Shown here piece by piece: positions 50,367 through 59,651 of a stretch of 64,000 bases of DNA. Positions within the stretch are counted from its first letter, which is position 1; each line of letters begins with the position of its first letter. A program made the position numbers and the translations under genes. Origin of the DNA: JAGQSZ01 sp049647585 (GTDB lineage: Bacteria > Actinomycetota > Acidimicrobiia > Acidimicrobiales > Microtrichaceae). The stretch is taken from assembly GCA_049647585.1 (NCBI GenBank), contig JBARXY010000041.1, positions 62,001-126,000 of the forward strand. The letters run 5' to 3'. The notes under the pieces were generated by a model. The model saw nothing but the letters and a program-made list of their open reading frames with translations. It was not told the origin of the DNA and searched no databases.

Positions 50367-50822
50367 TCAGGTTGCTTCAGCGACATCCTTGATGCGCTCG
50401 AGTGTCCGCAACATGTCCTTGCGATTGCGGTTCTCACGCAGGAATCCACCGAGGGGGCGCCACAGCTTGGTCAGAATGTTGTCGGCAAGGTGGAACGACT
50501 CGGTGACATCGGTTCCGCCGTCAGCCGCCGCGAACTCGTAGCGCCAGGTATTGGCCGCCTTGCCGCCGATGATGACCGCGAACTCGAAGACTTCGCCCGG
50601 AACGCACTCGGTCACCTCGCAGGTGGTCCAGTAGATCGGCCCGATTTCGTTGCGCTTGACGTGTCCTCGGTAGCGCGCACCAAGTTCTGGGCCTGTCGCT
50701 CCGTCGAGCCACTCCGCCTCGAAAACCTCAGGGCTGTAGCTGCCCATCTGGGTGATGTCGCTGACCAGATTCCAAACGGTCAGCGGTTCGGCATTCATAT
50801 GGAGAGTCACGGAAGCTTTCAC
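50367..50822 (-). CDS. SRPBCC family protein (polyketide cyclase/START-like)
   Basis: A 151-residue helix-grip protein. MKASVTLHMNAEPLTVWNLVSDITQMGSY is the usual N-terminal strand and helix, with the EAEWLDGATGPELGARYRG and GTDVTESFHLAD segments following. These proteins bind hydrophobic ligands in a deep cavity and can act as cyclases, lipid binders or stress proteins. Single gene, with its promoter in the gap toward the DUF167 gene. The role is unknown. Confidence 0.85.
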   Translation of the reverse strand: MKASVTLHMNAEPLTVWNLVSDITQMGSYSPEVFEAEWLDGATGPELGARYRGHVKRNEIGPIYWTTCEVTECVPGEVFEFAVIIGGKAANTWRYEFAAADGGTDVTESFHLADNILTKLWRPLGGFLRENRNRKDMLRTLERIKDVAEAT

Positions 50823-50880
50823 AGCGCGACGCTACCCGGCCGGGCTAGCCAGAGCCGGGCCGATCAGCACTATTGCGTTG

Positions 50881-51168
50881 CTACTCCGTCGCCAGCTTGG
50901 CGAGGTCCGCTTCGCCCGTCACCTCGACGACCTTGTCGCGGCTGCGCTCCCCTCGCAGAAGGGACACCGAGCTACGTCGAAGGTCGAGAGTCGCGGCCAA
51001 GAAGCGAAGGAGTTCAGCATTGGCCTTTCCTTCGTTCGCCGGTGCCGCAACCCTGACCTTCAGAGCGTCGCCAACAGTGCCGACGACAGCGGATCTGCCA
51101 CCGGACGGTTGAACCCGGATCGTGAGGGTCCAACCGGTTTCGGTCCGCCTCGCCCATGGAGCACCCAT
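50881..51168 (-). CDS. DUF167 family protein (YggU-like)
   Basis: A 95-residue protein of the widespread DUF167 family. The signature TIRVQPSGGRSAVVGTVGDALKVRVAAPANEGKANAELL and the later RRSSVSLLRGERSRDKVVEV match YggU. Structures in the family show an alpha/beta fold, but the function is unknown. Divergent from the SDR gene at 51419; 58 bases from the SRPBCC gene. Confidence 0.88.
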   Translation of the reverse strand: MGAPWARRTETGWTLTIRVQPSGGRSAVVGTVGDALKVRVAAPANEGKANAELLRFLAATLDLRRSSVSLLRGERSRDKVVEVTGEADLAKLATE

Positions 51169-51418
51169 GGACTCATTGTTCCACCCCGGAGGCTGGGACC
51201 CGGGAGATGCTGAGACCCGGGAGATTCAGCTGTCGCCGTCGATCAGACATGACACCTGTTGGTTCGAGTGCCTCCGCGGCCTCGACATGACGATGGACCC
51301 GCGAGCATTCGCTGCAGATATCGATGCGTTGGCGGATCACAGGTATAGGTTCGCGTCGGCCTGCATTTGGGGTGGGTCCAACCGAGATGAGAACGACCCG
51401 TTGGGTCAGGGGGATGAC

Positions 51419-52288
51419 ATGGTTGAGGTCGCAAGAGGTACCGCCGTGGTGACGGGCGCAAGCAGCGGCATTGGGCTGGCGGCTGTCGAGGCACTGGCGG
51501 CAGACGGTTGGCAGGTCGTTGCGACTGCACGGAATCCAGACAAGGCGGAGCGTCTCCGTGAAATCGCCGCAGGTTCGTCGGACCGTATCGAGTTGGGGAC
51601 TCTCGATGTAACCGATCCCGGGTCCGTGACTGCGGCGATCGCCGATGTCATTGCCCGCCACGAGTCGATCGAACTGCTCGTCAACAACGCCGGCGCCGGA
51701 CACCGTGGAACGCTGGAGCAGCTGTCCGACCAGGACCTGGAAGCCGTCATGGACCTGAACTATCTGGGGGTCGCTCGATGTACCCGGGAAGTGCTTCCCG
51801 GAATGCGCGAGCTCGGACGGGGCCGGATCATCACGGTGACGAGCTTGAACGGCGTGGTCGCCATGCCGTTCAGTGACGCCTACAACGCGTCCAAGTTTGC
51901 GGTCGAGGGCTTGATGGAAGGCCTGGCTCCGGTGATGCGCCAGTTCGGCGTTCATGTATCGGTGCTCGAGCCAGGTCCGGTACAAACGGCATTTCTGCAG
52001 AACGCCGGGGGGCAGACAGCCAAGGCATCTGATGACGACCCGTACGGTCCGTTGCTGGACAGCTACAACGCCACAATGGCATCGCTGTCGACCGGCAGCA
52101 CCGGCGAGAGCGCCGAGCATGTCGGACAGGTCATCGCCGAGATAGCCCGTGATCCCGCTCCGGCGCTCCGCTACCAGTCCGACGACTTCCCGCGTCAGAT
52201 CGCCGGACAGAAGCTTGTCGATCCGACGGGCGAGTCGGTCGTTGCGCAAACATCGATCCTGCTCCAGGGCGGGGTCGGCCAAGACTGA
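51419..52288 (+). CDS. Short-chain dehydrogenase/reductase (SDR)
   Basis: A 289-residue SDR. TGASSGIGLAA binds the nucleotide, NNAGAGHRG follows, and TVTSLNG with YNASK form the catalytic set; the C-terminal part is longer than the minimal fold, as in the retinol-dehydrogenase/sterol group. ATG 51419 has AGGGGG upstream; the frame is open back to 51122, but this stretch overlaps the DUF167 gene and lacks domain features. Single gene, convergent with the nitroreductase. Confidence 0.9.
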   Translation: MVEVARGTAVVTGASSGIGLAAVEALAADGWQVVATARNPDKAERLREIAAGSSDRIELGTLDVTDPGSVTAAIADVIARHESIELLVNNAGAGHRGTLEQLSDQDLEAVMDLNYLGVARCTREVLPGMRELGRGRIITVTSLNGVVAMPFSDAYNASKFAVEGLMEGLAPVMRQFGVHVSVLEPGPVQTAFLQNAGGQTAKASDDDPYGPLLDSYNATMASLSTGSTGESAEHVGQVIAEIARDPAPALRYQSDDFPRQIAGQKLVDPTGESVVAQTSILLQGGVGQD

Positions 52289-52315
52289 CCGGCCGGGCCT
52301 GATGAGGCCGTTCGT

Positions 52316-53068
52316 TCAGTTCGGAGAGTCGCCCTGGTGTGCTTCCCCGGATTCGTCGGATCCCCCGCCAGGTCCGAGGAAAGGTCGGTTGCCGTAACGG
52401 TCGACGTGGACAACTTCGCCGATCGGACGGCGAGTCGTGGGGCCGTAGCGCCCGCGGGCCCAACCAATCGGAATGACACAGACAGGCACCATGTTGCGAG
52501 GCAGACCAAGTATCCGGCGGGCCACCGGTACCGCCCAGATAGGCAAGGTCTGTAGCGACGCGCCCAACCCAACTGCCCTACAGGACAGCAGCAGGTTCTG
52601 CACTGCCGGGTAGACGGACCCGTAGAACGAGGACACCGAGATCTGGGGGCGGCCGACGGGGCGGTGCTTCAGGTTGCGGGTGTAACAAGGGATGACGAAA
52701 GTCGGCAGTTCGTGGAAGTGTTCGGCCTGCCAGGCACCGGGTCGCATATTCCGAAGCGCCTGCTCGTCGCCGTCACGACGGGCCTTGCGCTCCTCGATCG
52801 GGTGGAAGGTCCGGTAAAGAACGCGATACAGCCGGGCGAGCCGAGCCTTCTGTTCCGGGCTCTCGACCACCATGTACAGCCAATCCTGGGTGTTGGACGA
52901 GGTGGGCGCCTTGAGCGACAGTTGCAATAGCGGTAGGAGTACATCGTGATCGACCGGATCCAGATGCAGTCGCCTCACCGCCCGCTGGGTCTGCATCGCG
53001 TCTACCAGCGGCATTTTCAGCCGGGACAAGGCCTCGTCGGGATCGGGTGGAACGAAGTCGCTTGTCAT
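52316..53068 (-). CDS. Nitroreductase family protein
   Basis: A 250-residue FMN-dependent nitroreductase-fold protein. Typical pieces are MQTQRAVRRLHLDPVDHDVL at the start, LKAPTSSNTQDWLYMVVES for FMN binding, and SVYPAVQNLLLSCRAVGLGASLQTLP near the middle; the end carries IPIGWARGRYGPTTRRPIGEVVHVDRYG. Substrates range from nitro compounds to flavin destruction and iodotyrosine; none can be chosen. ATG 53068 gives the normal length. Convergent with the SDR gene. Confidence 0.88.
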   Translation of the reverse strand: MTSDFVPPDPDEALSRLKMPLVDAMQTQRAVRRLHLDPVDHDVLLPLLQLSLKAPTSSNTQDWLYMVVESPEQKARLARLYRVLYRTFHPIEERKARRDGDEQALRNMRPGAWQAEHFHELPTFVIPCYTRNLKHRPVGRPQISVSSFYGSVYPAVQNLLLSCRAVGLGASLQTLPIWAVPVARRILGLPRNMVPVCVIPIGWARGRYGPTTRRPIGEVVHVDRYGNRPFLGPGGGSDESGEAHQGDSPN

Positions 53069-53174
53069 GGGACCCGATCGTACGGTCCCGGGCTTTACGA
53101 GTCTGGAATATAGGAGGCCGGTTCTCACCGCCGTTTCGACATTGCGAGTCCTATAGAACTGTCAAGGCGGCGAT

Positions 53175-53216
53175 GCGATGTGAAACGACGATGTATTGCG
53201 ATCTGAAACGACGAAG
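53175..53216 (+). repeat. Direct repeats before the AlkZ-like gene
   Basis: Two 19-base copies (53175-53193 and 53198-53216; core TGAAACGACGA) match at 17 of 19 with a 23-base period, ending 36 bases before ATG 53253. A partial third copy (ATGAAACTGACGATG, 53236-53250) touches the start. Possible operator array. Confidence 0.55.
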
Positions 53217-53252
53217 CGGCAAAGGTGACCAAGCCATGAAACTGACGATGCG

Positions 53253-54371
53253 ATGAGAGCGCTGAACGCACGCGACATTCGACGCCTGCGGATGCAGAAC
53301 CAATGGTTGACGCCCCGCCACGACGCCACCGCAGCCGAGGTGGTCCAACACATGGGAGCGCTACAGGCCCAGGAGATCTGGAGCGGCCACTGGTCGATCG
53401 CCTCGCGCTCCACCGGCCTTGACCTCGAGGACATTCACAAGGCGACGCTCGACCGCCAGATTCTGCGAACCTGGCCGATGCGGGGAACGATCCATTTCGT
53501 TCCGGCCGCTGATGCCCGGTGGATGCTCAGAGCGACCGAGGCCACGGCGTTCACGGGCGTCGAACGACGACGTGACTTTCTGGGCCTCAGTGAGGCCGAC
53601 GCCTTCGCGGCGGTCGAGGTCCTCCGCGACGCACTCAGCCACGGGAAAGCCGTCACCCGAACGGAGTGTCTGAACATCCTCGATGACGCTGGGCTCATGA
53701 AGGACCGAAGCCACGCCTACCACCTGCTGTGGTTCGCTTCGCAACATGGCGCGACCTGCATCGGTCCACAGGAGGGCAAGGAGCAGACGTTCGTAAACCT
53801 CGATAAGTGGGTTCCCACCCACAACGACCTGTCGCTCGACGAGGCCCTCGCCGAACTCGCCTGTCGATACTTCGACAGTCACGGTCCTTCCGATCGCAAG
53901 GAGCTGGTGCGGTGGACCGGCTTACCCGTGGCGATGGTTCGTCAAGCGATCGAGGCGGCCGGCGACAGGCTTGCTCCGGTTGACACCGAGTTGGGCGAAA
54001 TGCTCGTAAGTACCAGGGTGGCCGAACGACTTGACGGTTCGGAGATCGACCCGCCCGAGAAGTCACGCTCGGTCCTGTTGTTGTCGGGCTTCGACGAATA
54101 CATGCTCGGCTACGGCGACCGGTCGACGATGATGACCAAGGAACAGACGAAGCTGGTCGTACCCGGGAGCAACGGCATGTTCCGGCCGACAGTTGTCGAT
54201 GACGGCGTCGTGGTCGGAATCTGGAGACGGACCGTCAAGAAGACCCGTGTCGACATCGCCGTTGCTCCGTTCGGCGACCTCAACGCACGTCAACGCAAGG
54301 GCGTCGAACGCGCGGCCGCTGAGTTCGGCGAGTTCATAGGACTGGAAGCCCATGTGATCGTTGAGGGCTGA
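53253..54371 (+). CDS. AlkZ-like winged-helix DNA-binding protein (HTH_42)
   Basis: A 372-residue member of the winged-helix HTH_42 family that includes AlkZ and YcaQ DNA glycosylases. The signature is VVQHMGALQAQEIWSGHWSIASR near residue 30, with the catalytic-type QAQ (39-41) present, then TWPMRGTIHFVPAADARWML and the C-terminal LLLSGFDEYMLGYGDRS. AlkZ unhooks crosslinks made by azinomycin, and other members are of unknown specificity. ATG 53253 has no clear ribosome site and follows a direct-repeat array. Confidence 0.87.
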   Translation: MRALNARDIRRLRMQNQWLTPRHDATAAEVVQHMGALQAQEIWSGHWSIASRSTGLDLEDIHKATLDRQILRTWPMRGTIHFVPAADARWMLRATEATAFTGVERRRDFLGLSEADAFAAVEVLRDALSHGKAVTRTECLNILDDAGLMKDRSHAYHLLWFASQHGATCIGPQEGKEQTFVNLDKWVPTHNDLSLDEALAELACRYFDSHGPSDRKELVRWTGLPVAMVRQAIEAAGDRLAPVDTELGEMLVSTRVAERLDGSEIDPPEKSRSVLLLSGFDEYMLGYGDRSTMMTKEQTKLVVPGSNGMFRPTVVDDGVVVGIWRRTVKKTRVDIAVAPFGDLNARQRKGVERAAAEFGEFIGLEAHVIVEG

Positions 54372-54467
54372 CTGCTACCTCACCGGGTGGCCTACTTGAC
54401 GCGGACTCTCGGGCTCTCATCGCGGTGCGCACCGATCTTGACTCTCTCTTGAGCCAGCGCGGCCGAG

Positions 54468-55475
54468 TCAGTCGGCGCAGCGGAAGTACGAGGCGTTCGT
54501 AGAGGTGATCACCCGACCGTCGTTGCTGATTCCCGTCACCCCGTCGAATATCCGGGGTAGCGGAGTCACCTCGCCGGTGAGCAGATCGAAACGCCTGACT
54601 CCCCAGTCGCCGTTAGCGGGGCTTCCGGATCGGACCACGAAGCGGCCGTCGTCCGATGCCCTGGCCCAGCCCGGGCCGCTGAACGCTTCACCTGGCGCCA
54701 TCGGCAGCGCCTCTACCGAGCCGGTTGCCAGGTACCAGAAATAGGCCTTGCCGGAGCTTGTGACCAGCGCCCGGTCACCTGAGGCGTCAAGGTCGACGAC
54801 CACTGCGGTGGCTGCATCCGGGCCGTCGTAGGTGTGGACCGTTCCACGCACATTCACCTTCAGCCCGGAGGCGATCACCGACGCGTCCCGGTTCAGCCTG
54901 GTGTCCCAGGTCGCATCGAGGGTCACGCTGCGGGCCGGCGACCCGTCGCCCGCTACCACCCAGTATTTGGAACTCGATGCCTGGGCGAACACGAAGGCGG
55001 AAAGGTCTCCCGAGAAGCCGACGCCAACCATGTCGGTGGTCCAATCGAAGCCGGACCAATCCAGACGGGTGGACTCTGCGGTGTCGACGTCAATCAGGTA
55101 TCCATCGCGGTTGGCGCCGACGATCCCTGGAAGAGTGACGCCAACCTGACCGCCATCGGTGCTGATCTGGAGCGTGCCGACTGGTAGACCGACAGCAAGA
55201 TCGCCGGTGATATCCCGCTCGACCGAAGTCGCGACCTCACGCACGATTATCCGGCCGTCTCGAATGAAGGCGATGCGACTTCCATCCGCACTGACCGACG
55301 AGCGTGCCGCCCAAGAGGTCCCAGATGCCAGCGGGTGCTCGACAATCTTGTCGCAAGAACTCGTCGGCTCCGTTCCGCCGTCGTCCGGTGGGGGCACGCA
55401 GCCGACGGCCACGGCCACAGCAACAGCCACCAACAGGATTGAAACCCGTGAACGCCTTAGGGCTGAAACTGACAT
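54468..55475 (-). CDS. Lipoprotein with TolB/WD40-like beta-propeller
   Basis: A 335-residue secreted lipoprotein. The signal peptide is a run of Val/Ala ending AVAVGC (C26), followed by a Pro/Asp-rich spacer. The rest is a repeating pattern of strands such as SADGSRIAFIRDGRIIV, STDGGQVGVTLPG and SDDGRFVVRSGSP, typical of TolB-like propeller blades. Binding or scaffold function on the cell surface is likely. ATG 55475 follows GGGGAAG. It lies 142 bases downstream of the fibronectin-type surface protein gene on the same strand. Confidence 0.83.
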   Translation of the reverse strand: MSVSALRRSRVSILLVAVAVAVAVGCVPPPDDGGTEPTSSCDKIVEHPLASGTSWAARSSVSADGSRIAFIRDGRIIVREVATSVERDITGDLAVGLPVGTLQISTDGGQVGVTLPGIVGANRDGYLIDVDTAESTRLDWSGFDWTTDMVGVGFSGDLSAFVFAQASSSKYWVVAGDGSPARSVTLDATWDTRLNRDASVIASGLKVNVRGTVHTYDGPDAATAVVVDLDASGDRALVTSSGKAYFWYLATGSVEALPMAPGEAFSGPGWARASDDGRFVVRSGSPANGDWGVRRFDLLTGEVTPLPRIFDGVTGISNDGRVITSTNASYFRCAD

Positions 55476-55617
55476 GTGCTTCCCCACTCCCCACTCCCCG
55501 ATCGCAACCGTCGGAGACAGTCTGGTTCAGCGGACTGGTTCTGTCATCTGAGCCGCGTCACCGATGCTCGCTCCGGTTCGGTGAAGCCGCGATGAGCGTC
55601 CTGTCGGAACGCTCGGC

Positions 55618-58600
55618 TCAGCCGATCTTTTGGCCGTTGTCGAGTTCGCGTTCGTCCTTCTCCCGACGGCCGGTGACGACCAGCGCGACTCCGGCAACCA
55701 GGACAGCAAGCGCCCACGGCACCAGCAACGGGGAAGCCGCACCGGTGAAAGCGAGCCGTGCAGCGCGAGGGTCGGACTTTTCCGGTGACGCCTTCTCGGG
55801 CGCTGCTTTGAGGATCAGACCGGTCGAGACCGAGTACACCTCGCCGCTCTGGCCGAGGCCGTTCATCTGAACGGTGTGCTCACCGATCTCGATCCCCTCG
55901 GGCATCTTCAGCATCTGATCGAAGGTTCCGTCGACGCCAACGGCGACGTCACCTAGGAAGGTTGGGGTCGAGAACAACCACACGTCAACCGACGTTCCAG
56001 GAGCGAACCCGGCGCCGGTGACCCGGACGGAGCCACCTTGAAGGACTATGAGGCGACCCTGCGAGTCGATGGTCATTGGAGTGCCGTCACCCTCGATCCC
56101 GCCGATGGTTGCGGTCCAACCATCGCCGGAAAGCTGCACCGCACTGGTGCCAGGGGTTGAGGTCGAGTCGACACTCGTGTTTTCACCGTTGATGGTCACG
56201 ACAGTCTTGCCCGGTGGTACGTCGACCTCTGGGGTTCCGGCTCCAGAGCCGCCGGTGCCGCCACTGGTTCCGCCAGCGCCAGTTCCACCTGTGCCAGTTC
56301 CGCCAGTGCCGGCGCCCGACGAGATCGGTCCCTTCACGGGAGTTCCGGGGACCGACGTTGACGCCGGACCGGCGCCCGCCTCATTGATTGCACGCACCCT
56401 GATCGGGTACGTCGTTCCGTTCTCCAGACCGAAGAGCTTCAACGGGGAAGCGTCCGTGGCGAACGACTTGGGCCAAGTGACACCGTTGTCCAGAGAGACT
56501 TCATAGCTCCTGAGCGCAGCACCACCGTTGGATGACGGAGCCGCAACGAACACGCTCAAGCTCCGGTTACCGGCTGCGATCCTGGTAATGGTCGGAGCCG
56601 TCGCAACGGTACGCGGGGTCGCCGACCTGACCGCGCTGGGGACGCCGGCGCCGGCCTCGTTCAGCGCTCGGACCATCAACTGATAGGTCTTGCCGTTGCT
56701 CAGGCCATCGAACACGGCCGAGGTGGGACCAGTTATCGACTGCCATGTCCTACCGGCGTCGAGTGACGCCTCGTAGGCGGTGATCGTCGCACCGCCATCA
56801 CTGATTGGAGCCACGAAGTCGACCTTGAGCGTTCCGTCGCCAGCTGTGATCGAGTTGACCTTGGGAGTGCCTGGGATCGTGCGGGGTGTGGCGGCTGTCG
56901 GGGCTGAAGCAGCTCCCGCTCCAGCAGCGTTACTGGCCCGGATGATCACCTGATAGGTGGTTCCGTTCTTGAGCGGATCGACGGTGAAGGTGCCGGCCGT
57001 GTCGCCCGCATCGATCCATGTCGTGCCACCGTCGATGCTGATCTCATAGCCCGTAATCGCCGAGCCACCGTCGCTGGCGGGAGCGGTGAAGGCGACATCG
57101 AGTCTGCCGTCGCCCTCGGCAATACCTGTGACGACGGGTGAACCGGGGACCGTTCGCGGGGTTCCCGATACGGCCGAACTTGAGGCACCAACACCGGCCT
57201 CGTTCTCGGCCCGGATCACGACTTGGTAGCTGGTGCCGTTGGCCAGTTCCGGAACCGTTGCCCATTCGGTGGCGGATCCGAACTGGTGGGTGAACGTTTC
57301 TCCGCCGTCCAACGACAGTTCGTAGCCGACGATCGGTGAGCCGCCGTCGAAGTCGGGTGCAATGATCCTGACCTGGAGTTCGCGGTCGGAACCGACGATC
57401 TCGCCGATGGTCGGTGCGTCTGGCGTGGTGCGCGGGGTCAACGAAACTGCCGTGGACGCAGCACCAGTTCCAGCAGCATTTTCTGCCATCACCACGACGT
57501 TGTAGGTCGATCCGTTGGTGAGCCCGTCGAGCGTGACCGAACCTGCGGTAGAACCCGCTGACGACCACGTTTCGCCGCCGTCGAGACTGACCTTGTAGGC
57601 GGTGATCGCCGACCCGCCGTCAGATGCAGGTGCCGCGAACGTCACCGTCAAAGCGCTGTCGGATTCGACAGCCTTGGTCACGGTGGGAGCGTCCGGGATC
57701 GTACGAGGGGTGGAGTCGATTACCGGAGAAGGTCCGCTCTCCCCCGCTGAGTTGAATGCAAGGATCATGAAACGGTACTTGTGGCCGTTGTCCAAACCGG
57801 TGACCAACATCGTCGTGTCGCCTGATTCGTCATCCGGTGAAACCTGGTTCCAAGAGGCTCCACCGTTGGCGCTCATATAGACGCGGTAGCCGCTGATACC
57901 GATACCACCGATCCAGGTCGGGGCGTTCCACGACAACTCGACGGTTCCGTTGCCCGGCATTGCCTGCATGTACGTAATCGAACCCGGCACATCCTCGGGA
58001 ATGTCGACCCGCATCGTAACAACGACCGAGTCGGTGAATTCTCCGGAGGTGACGGTGACGTCGAACTGGGACAGGTCATCCACGAGCCGCGAATCGATAG
58101 CTGTGCTGATCGGGTCGAATGTGTAGTGACCGCTCTTGCTGTCCACGTACATGGTGCCGTAGTCGGTTGTGACCGCCCGGTCATAGGACTGGCCACCGAT
58201 GCTCACCGTGACGGAGGTGGATCCGGCGAGCGCGAACTCGAACGAGGTGGTGTCGGGGTCGACAACCGAGATCTGGCCGCCCTTGGGGCTGAAGGTTTCG
58301 CCTTCGGTGGCGGTGTTGGTGAAGACCACATCGGCCGGATTGCTTGCGTCGAATGGGTCGTCGACAGGTGTGATGTTGACGGTGAGTGTGTCGCTGTCCA
58401 TCCCGTTTGCGTTGCTCTTGGCGGTGACGGTGATGGTCCGCTGGGCTGCCGGATTGTCGCTGGTGTTCGCGTACTGCAGCTTGCGTGCGACCTGTTGGGC
58501 GACGTCGTCGGTGGCCTTGGATCCGAATACCTTGACGTTGTCGATCAGCAGCGAAGCGCCAGCTGCTCGGCCGCAGGTCGCGTCCGAGGTGCCCGCAACG

Positions 58601-59505
58601 AAGACGAAGCGGTAGTGACCGCCGGTGGGGATGACTGTCTCCTTGGTGGCCCAGGCGGTGTTGCTGCTGGTGGTGGCGTAGGTGTCAAGTACCTCGGTCT
58701 GGTTGCCGTTGCGGTCGATGATGTAGCCGAACACCGCGTAGGCGTCGCTGCCCGAGAACGCTCGCCAGTCGAAATAGATCTTGTCGCCGGAAGCCGCCTC
58801 GAACTCGCTCGAGTACACGGCCGGACCATGCACCACGTCGCAGTCATTTGCGGTGGTCATGTTGCTTAGGAGTTGGAGCGCGTAGGTGCCTTGGGTCGGC
58901 TGTCCGGAGGTGACCGAACTGACGGTGAACGTCGATGAAACAGGGTTGTTGTTGTCCTTGTTCGGGGCATTGCTCGGGTAGGTCGAAGTGTCGTTGGTTG
59001 TGAAGCCGGCGATCTTGGTGGCTCCCAGGTCGATTCGCTGCTGAAGAGCGGTCCAGCCGAGTGTGCCTCCATCCTCGAAGCCGGGATTCTCGAACGCCGT
59101 TGTGAAGTTCACGCGAAGCTTGCGGCCTGCTTGGCCATCAAATGTCGAGTCGACGGAACCGACAGGCTCGGCAATGGTTCCGTTGCCCAGGTAAACCGAA
59201 GCGCCGACGATCGAAACCACTCCGGCTGCGGTCGAGGCGGTACCGTCTGTGTCGAGGCTAAGGATGTCATGGGCGTCAGATCCACCGACCGAGAAGTCCA
59301 GGTATTCGCCTGCGTATGAAGTGCCGTCGGTGACGGTGATGCCGCTGCCGACCGGTATCACGCCCTGCTGTTCCGTATAGGAATAGCTCGCGCCAGCGGT
59401 GACATTGGTTGCGGCTGCGGCTGCCGGGGACATTGGTAGAAGAACCAGAACCATCAAAGTGCTGACGATGGCACCGAGGCCCTTGAGGACAGTCGACTTG
59501 CTCAT
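55618..59505 (-). CDS. Large surface protein: six fibronectin type III repeats, LAFTG sorting signal
   Basis: A 1295-residue exported protein. Residues 1-32 are a signal peptide ending AAAAA. Residues about 35-500 are beta-rich with a carbohydrate-binding-like segment (ENPGFEDGGTLGWTAL) and cadherin-like strands. Residues about 505-1058 hold six fibronectin type III repeats, each with a DGG turn, Y-x-V-S-L-D-x-G and an end TPRT. A Gly/Thr linker and an Ig-like part follow, and LAFTG near 1250, a hydrophobic helix and a charged tail form a class E sortase-type signal. No sortase gene is in the window. It should be wall-anchored and adhesive or polymer-binding. Confidence 0.88.
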   Translation of the reverse strand: MSKSTVLKGLGAIVSTLMVLVLLPMSPAAAAATNVTAGASYSYTEQQGVIPVGSGITVTDGTSYAGEYLDFSVGGSDAHDILSLDTDGTASTAAGVVSIVGASVYLGNGTIAEPVGSVDSTFDGQAGRKLRVNFTTAFENPGFEDGGTLGWTALQQRIDLGATKIAGFTTNDTSTYPSNAPNKDNNNPVSSTFTVSSVTSGQPTQGTYALQLLSNMTTANDCDVVHGPAVYSSEFEAASGDKIYFDWRAFSGSDAYAVFGYIIDRNGNQTEVLDTYATTSSNTAWATKETVIPTGGHYRFVFVAGTSDATCGRAAGASLLIDNVKVFGSKATDDVAQQVARKLQYANTSDNPAAQRTITVTAKSNANGMDSDTLTVNITPVDDPFDASNPADVVFTNTATEGETFSPKGGQISVVDPDTTSFEFALAGSTSVTVSIGGQSYDRAVTTDYGTMYVDSKSGHYTFDPISTAIDSRLVDDLSQFDVTVTSGEFTDSVVVTMRVDIPEDVPGSITYMQAMPGNGTVELSWNAPTWIGGIGISGYRVYMSANGGASWNQVSPDDESGDTTMLVTGLDNGHKYRFMILAFNSAGESGPSPVIDSTPRTIPDAPTVTKAVESDSALTVTFAAPASDGGSAITAYKVSLDGGETWSSAGSTAGSVTLDGLTNGSTYNVVVMAENAAGTGAASTAVSLTPRTTPDAPTIGEIVGSDRELQVRIIAPDFDGGSPIVGYELSLDGGETFTHQFGSATEWATVPELANGTSYQVVIRAENEAGVGASSSAVSGTPRTVPGSPVVTGIAEGDGRLDVAFTAPASDGGSAITGYEISIDGGTTWIDAGDTAGTFTVDPLKNGTTYQVIIRASNAAGAGAASAPTAATPRTIPGTPKVNSITAGDGTLKVDFVAPISDGGATITAYEASLDAGRTWQSITGPTSAVFDGLSNGKTYQLMVRALNEAGAGVPSAVRSATPRTVATAPTITRIAAGNRSLSVFVAAPSSNGGAALRSYEVSLDNGVTWPKSFATDASPLKLFGLENGTTYPIRVRAINEAGAGPASTSVPGTPVKGPISSGAGTGGTGTGGTGAGGTSGGTGGSGAGTPEVDVPPGKTVVTINGENTSVDSTSTPGTSAVQLSGDGWTATIGGIEGDGTPMTIDSQGRLIVLQGGSVRVTGAGFAPGTSVDVWLFSTPTFLGDVAVGVDGTFDQMLKMPEGIEIGEHTVQMNGLGQSGEVYSVSTGLILKAAPEKASPEKSDPRAARLAFTGAASPLLVPWALAVLVAGVALVVTGRREKDERELDNGQKIG

Positions 59506-59651
59506 GACCGGACTGATCGGAGCGCGATTCAGCAAACTTAGAAAAATAGGCTCCTTCCTGTTGAGCCTCCTGTCACAGCTAACAGCTGGACCTGTCGGCG
59601 GTATCGAACAGTCAGCCAGCACAGCTGGATGTCCAACCTAAGGTCTTGAGC

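Noticed and set aside
51255..51275. TTCGAG-type sequence resembling a tRNA T-arm
   Set aside because: No acceptor or anticodon stems can be formed around it.
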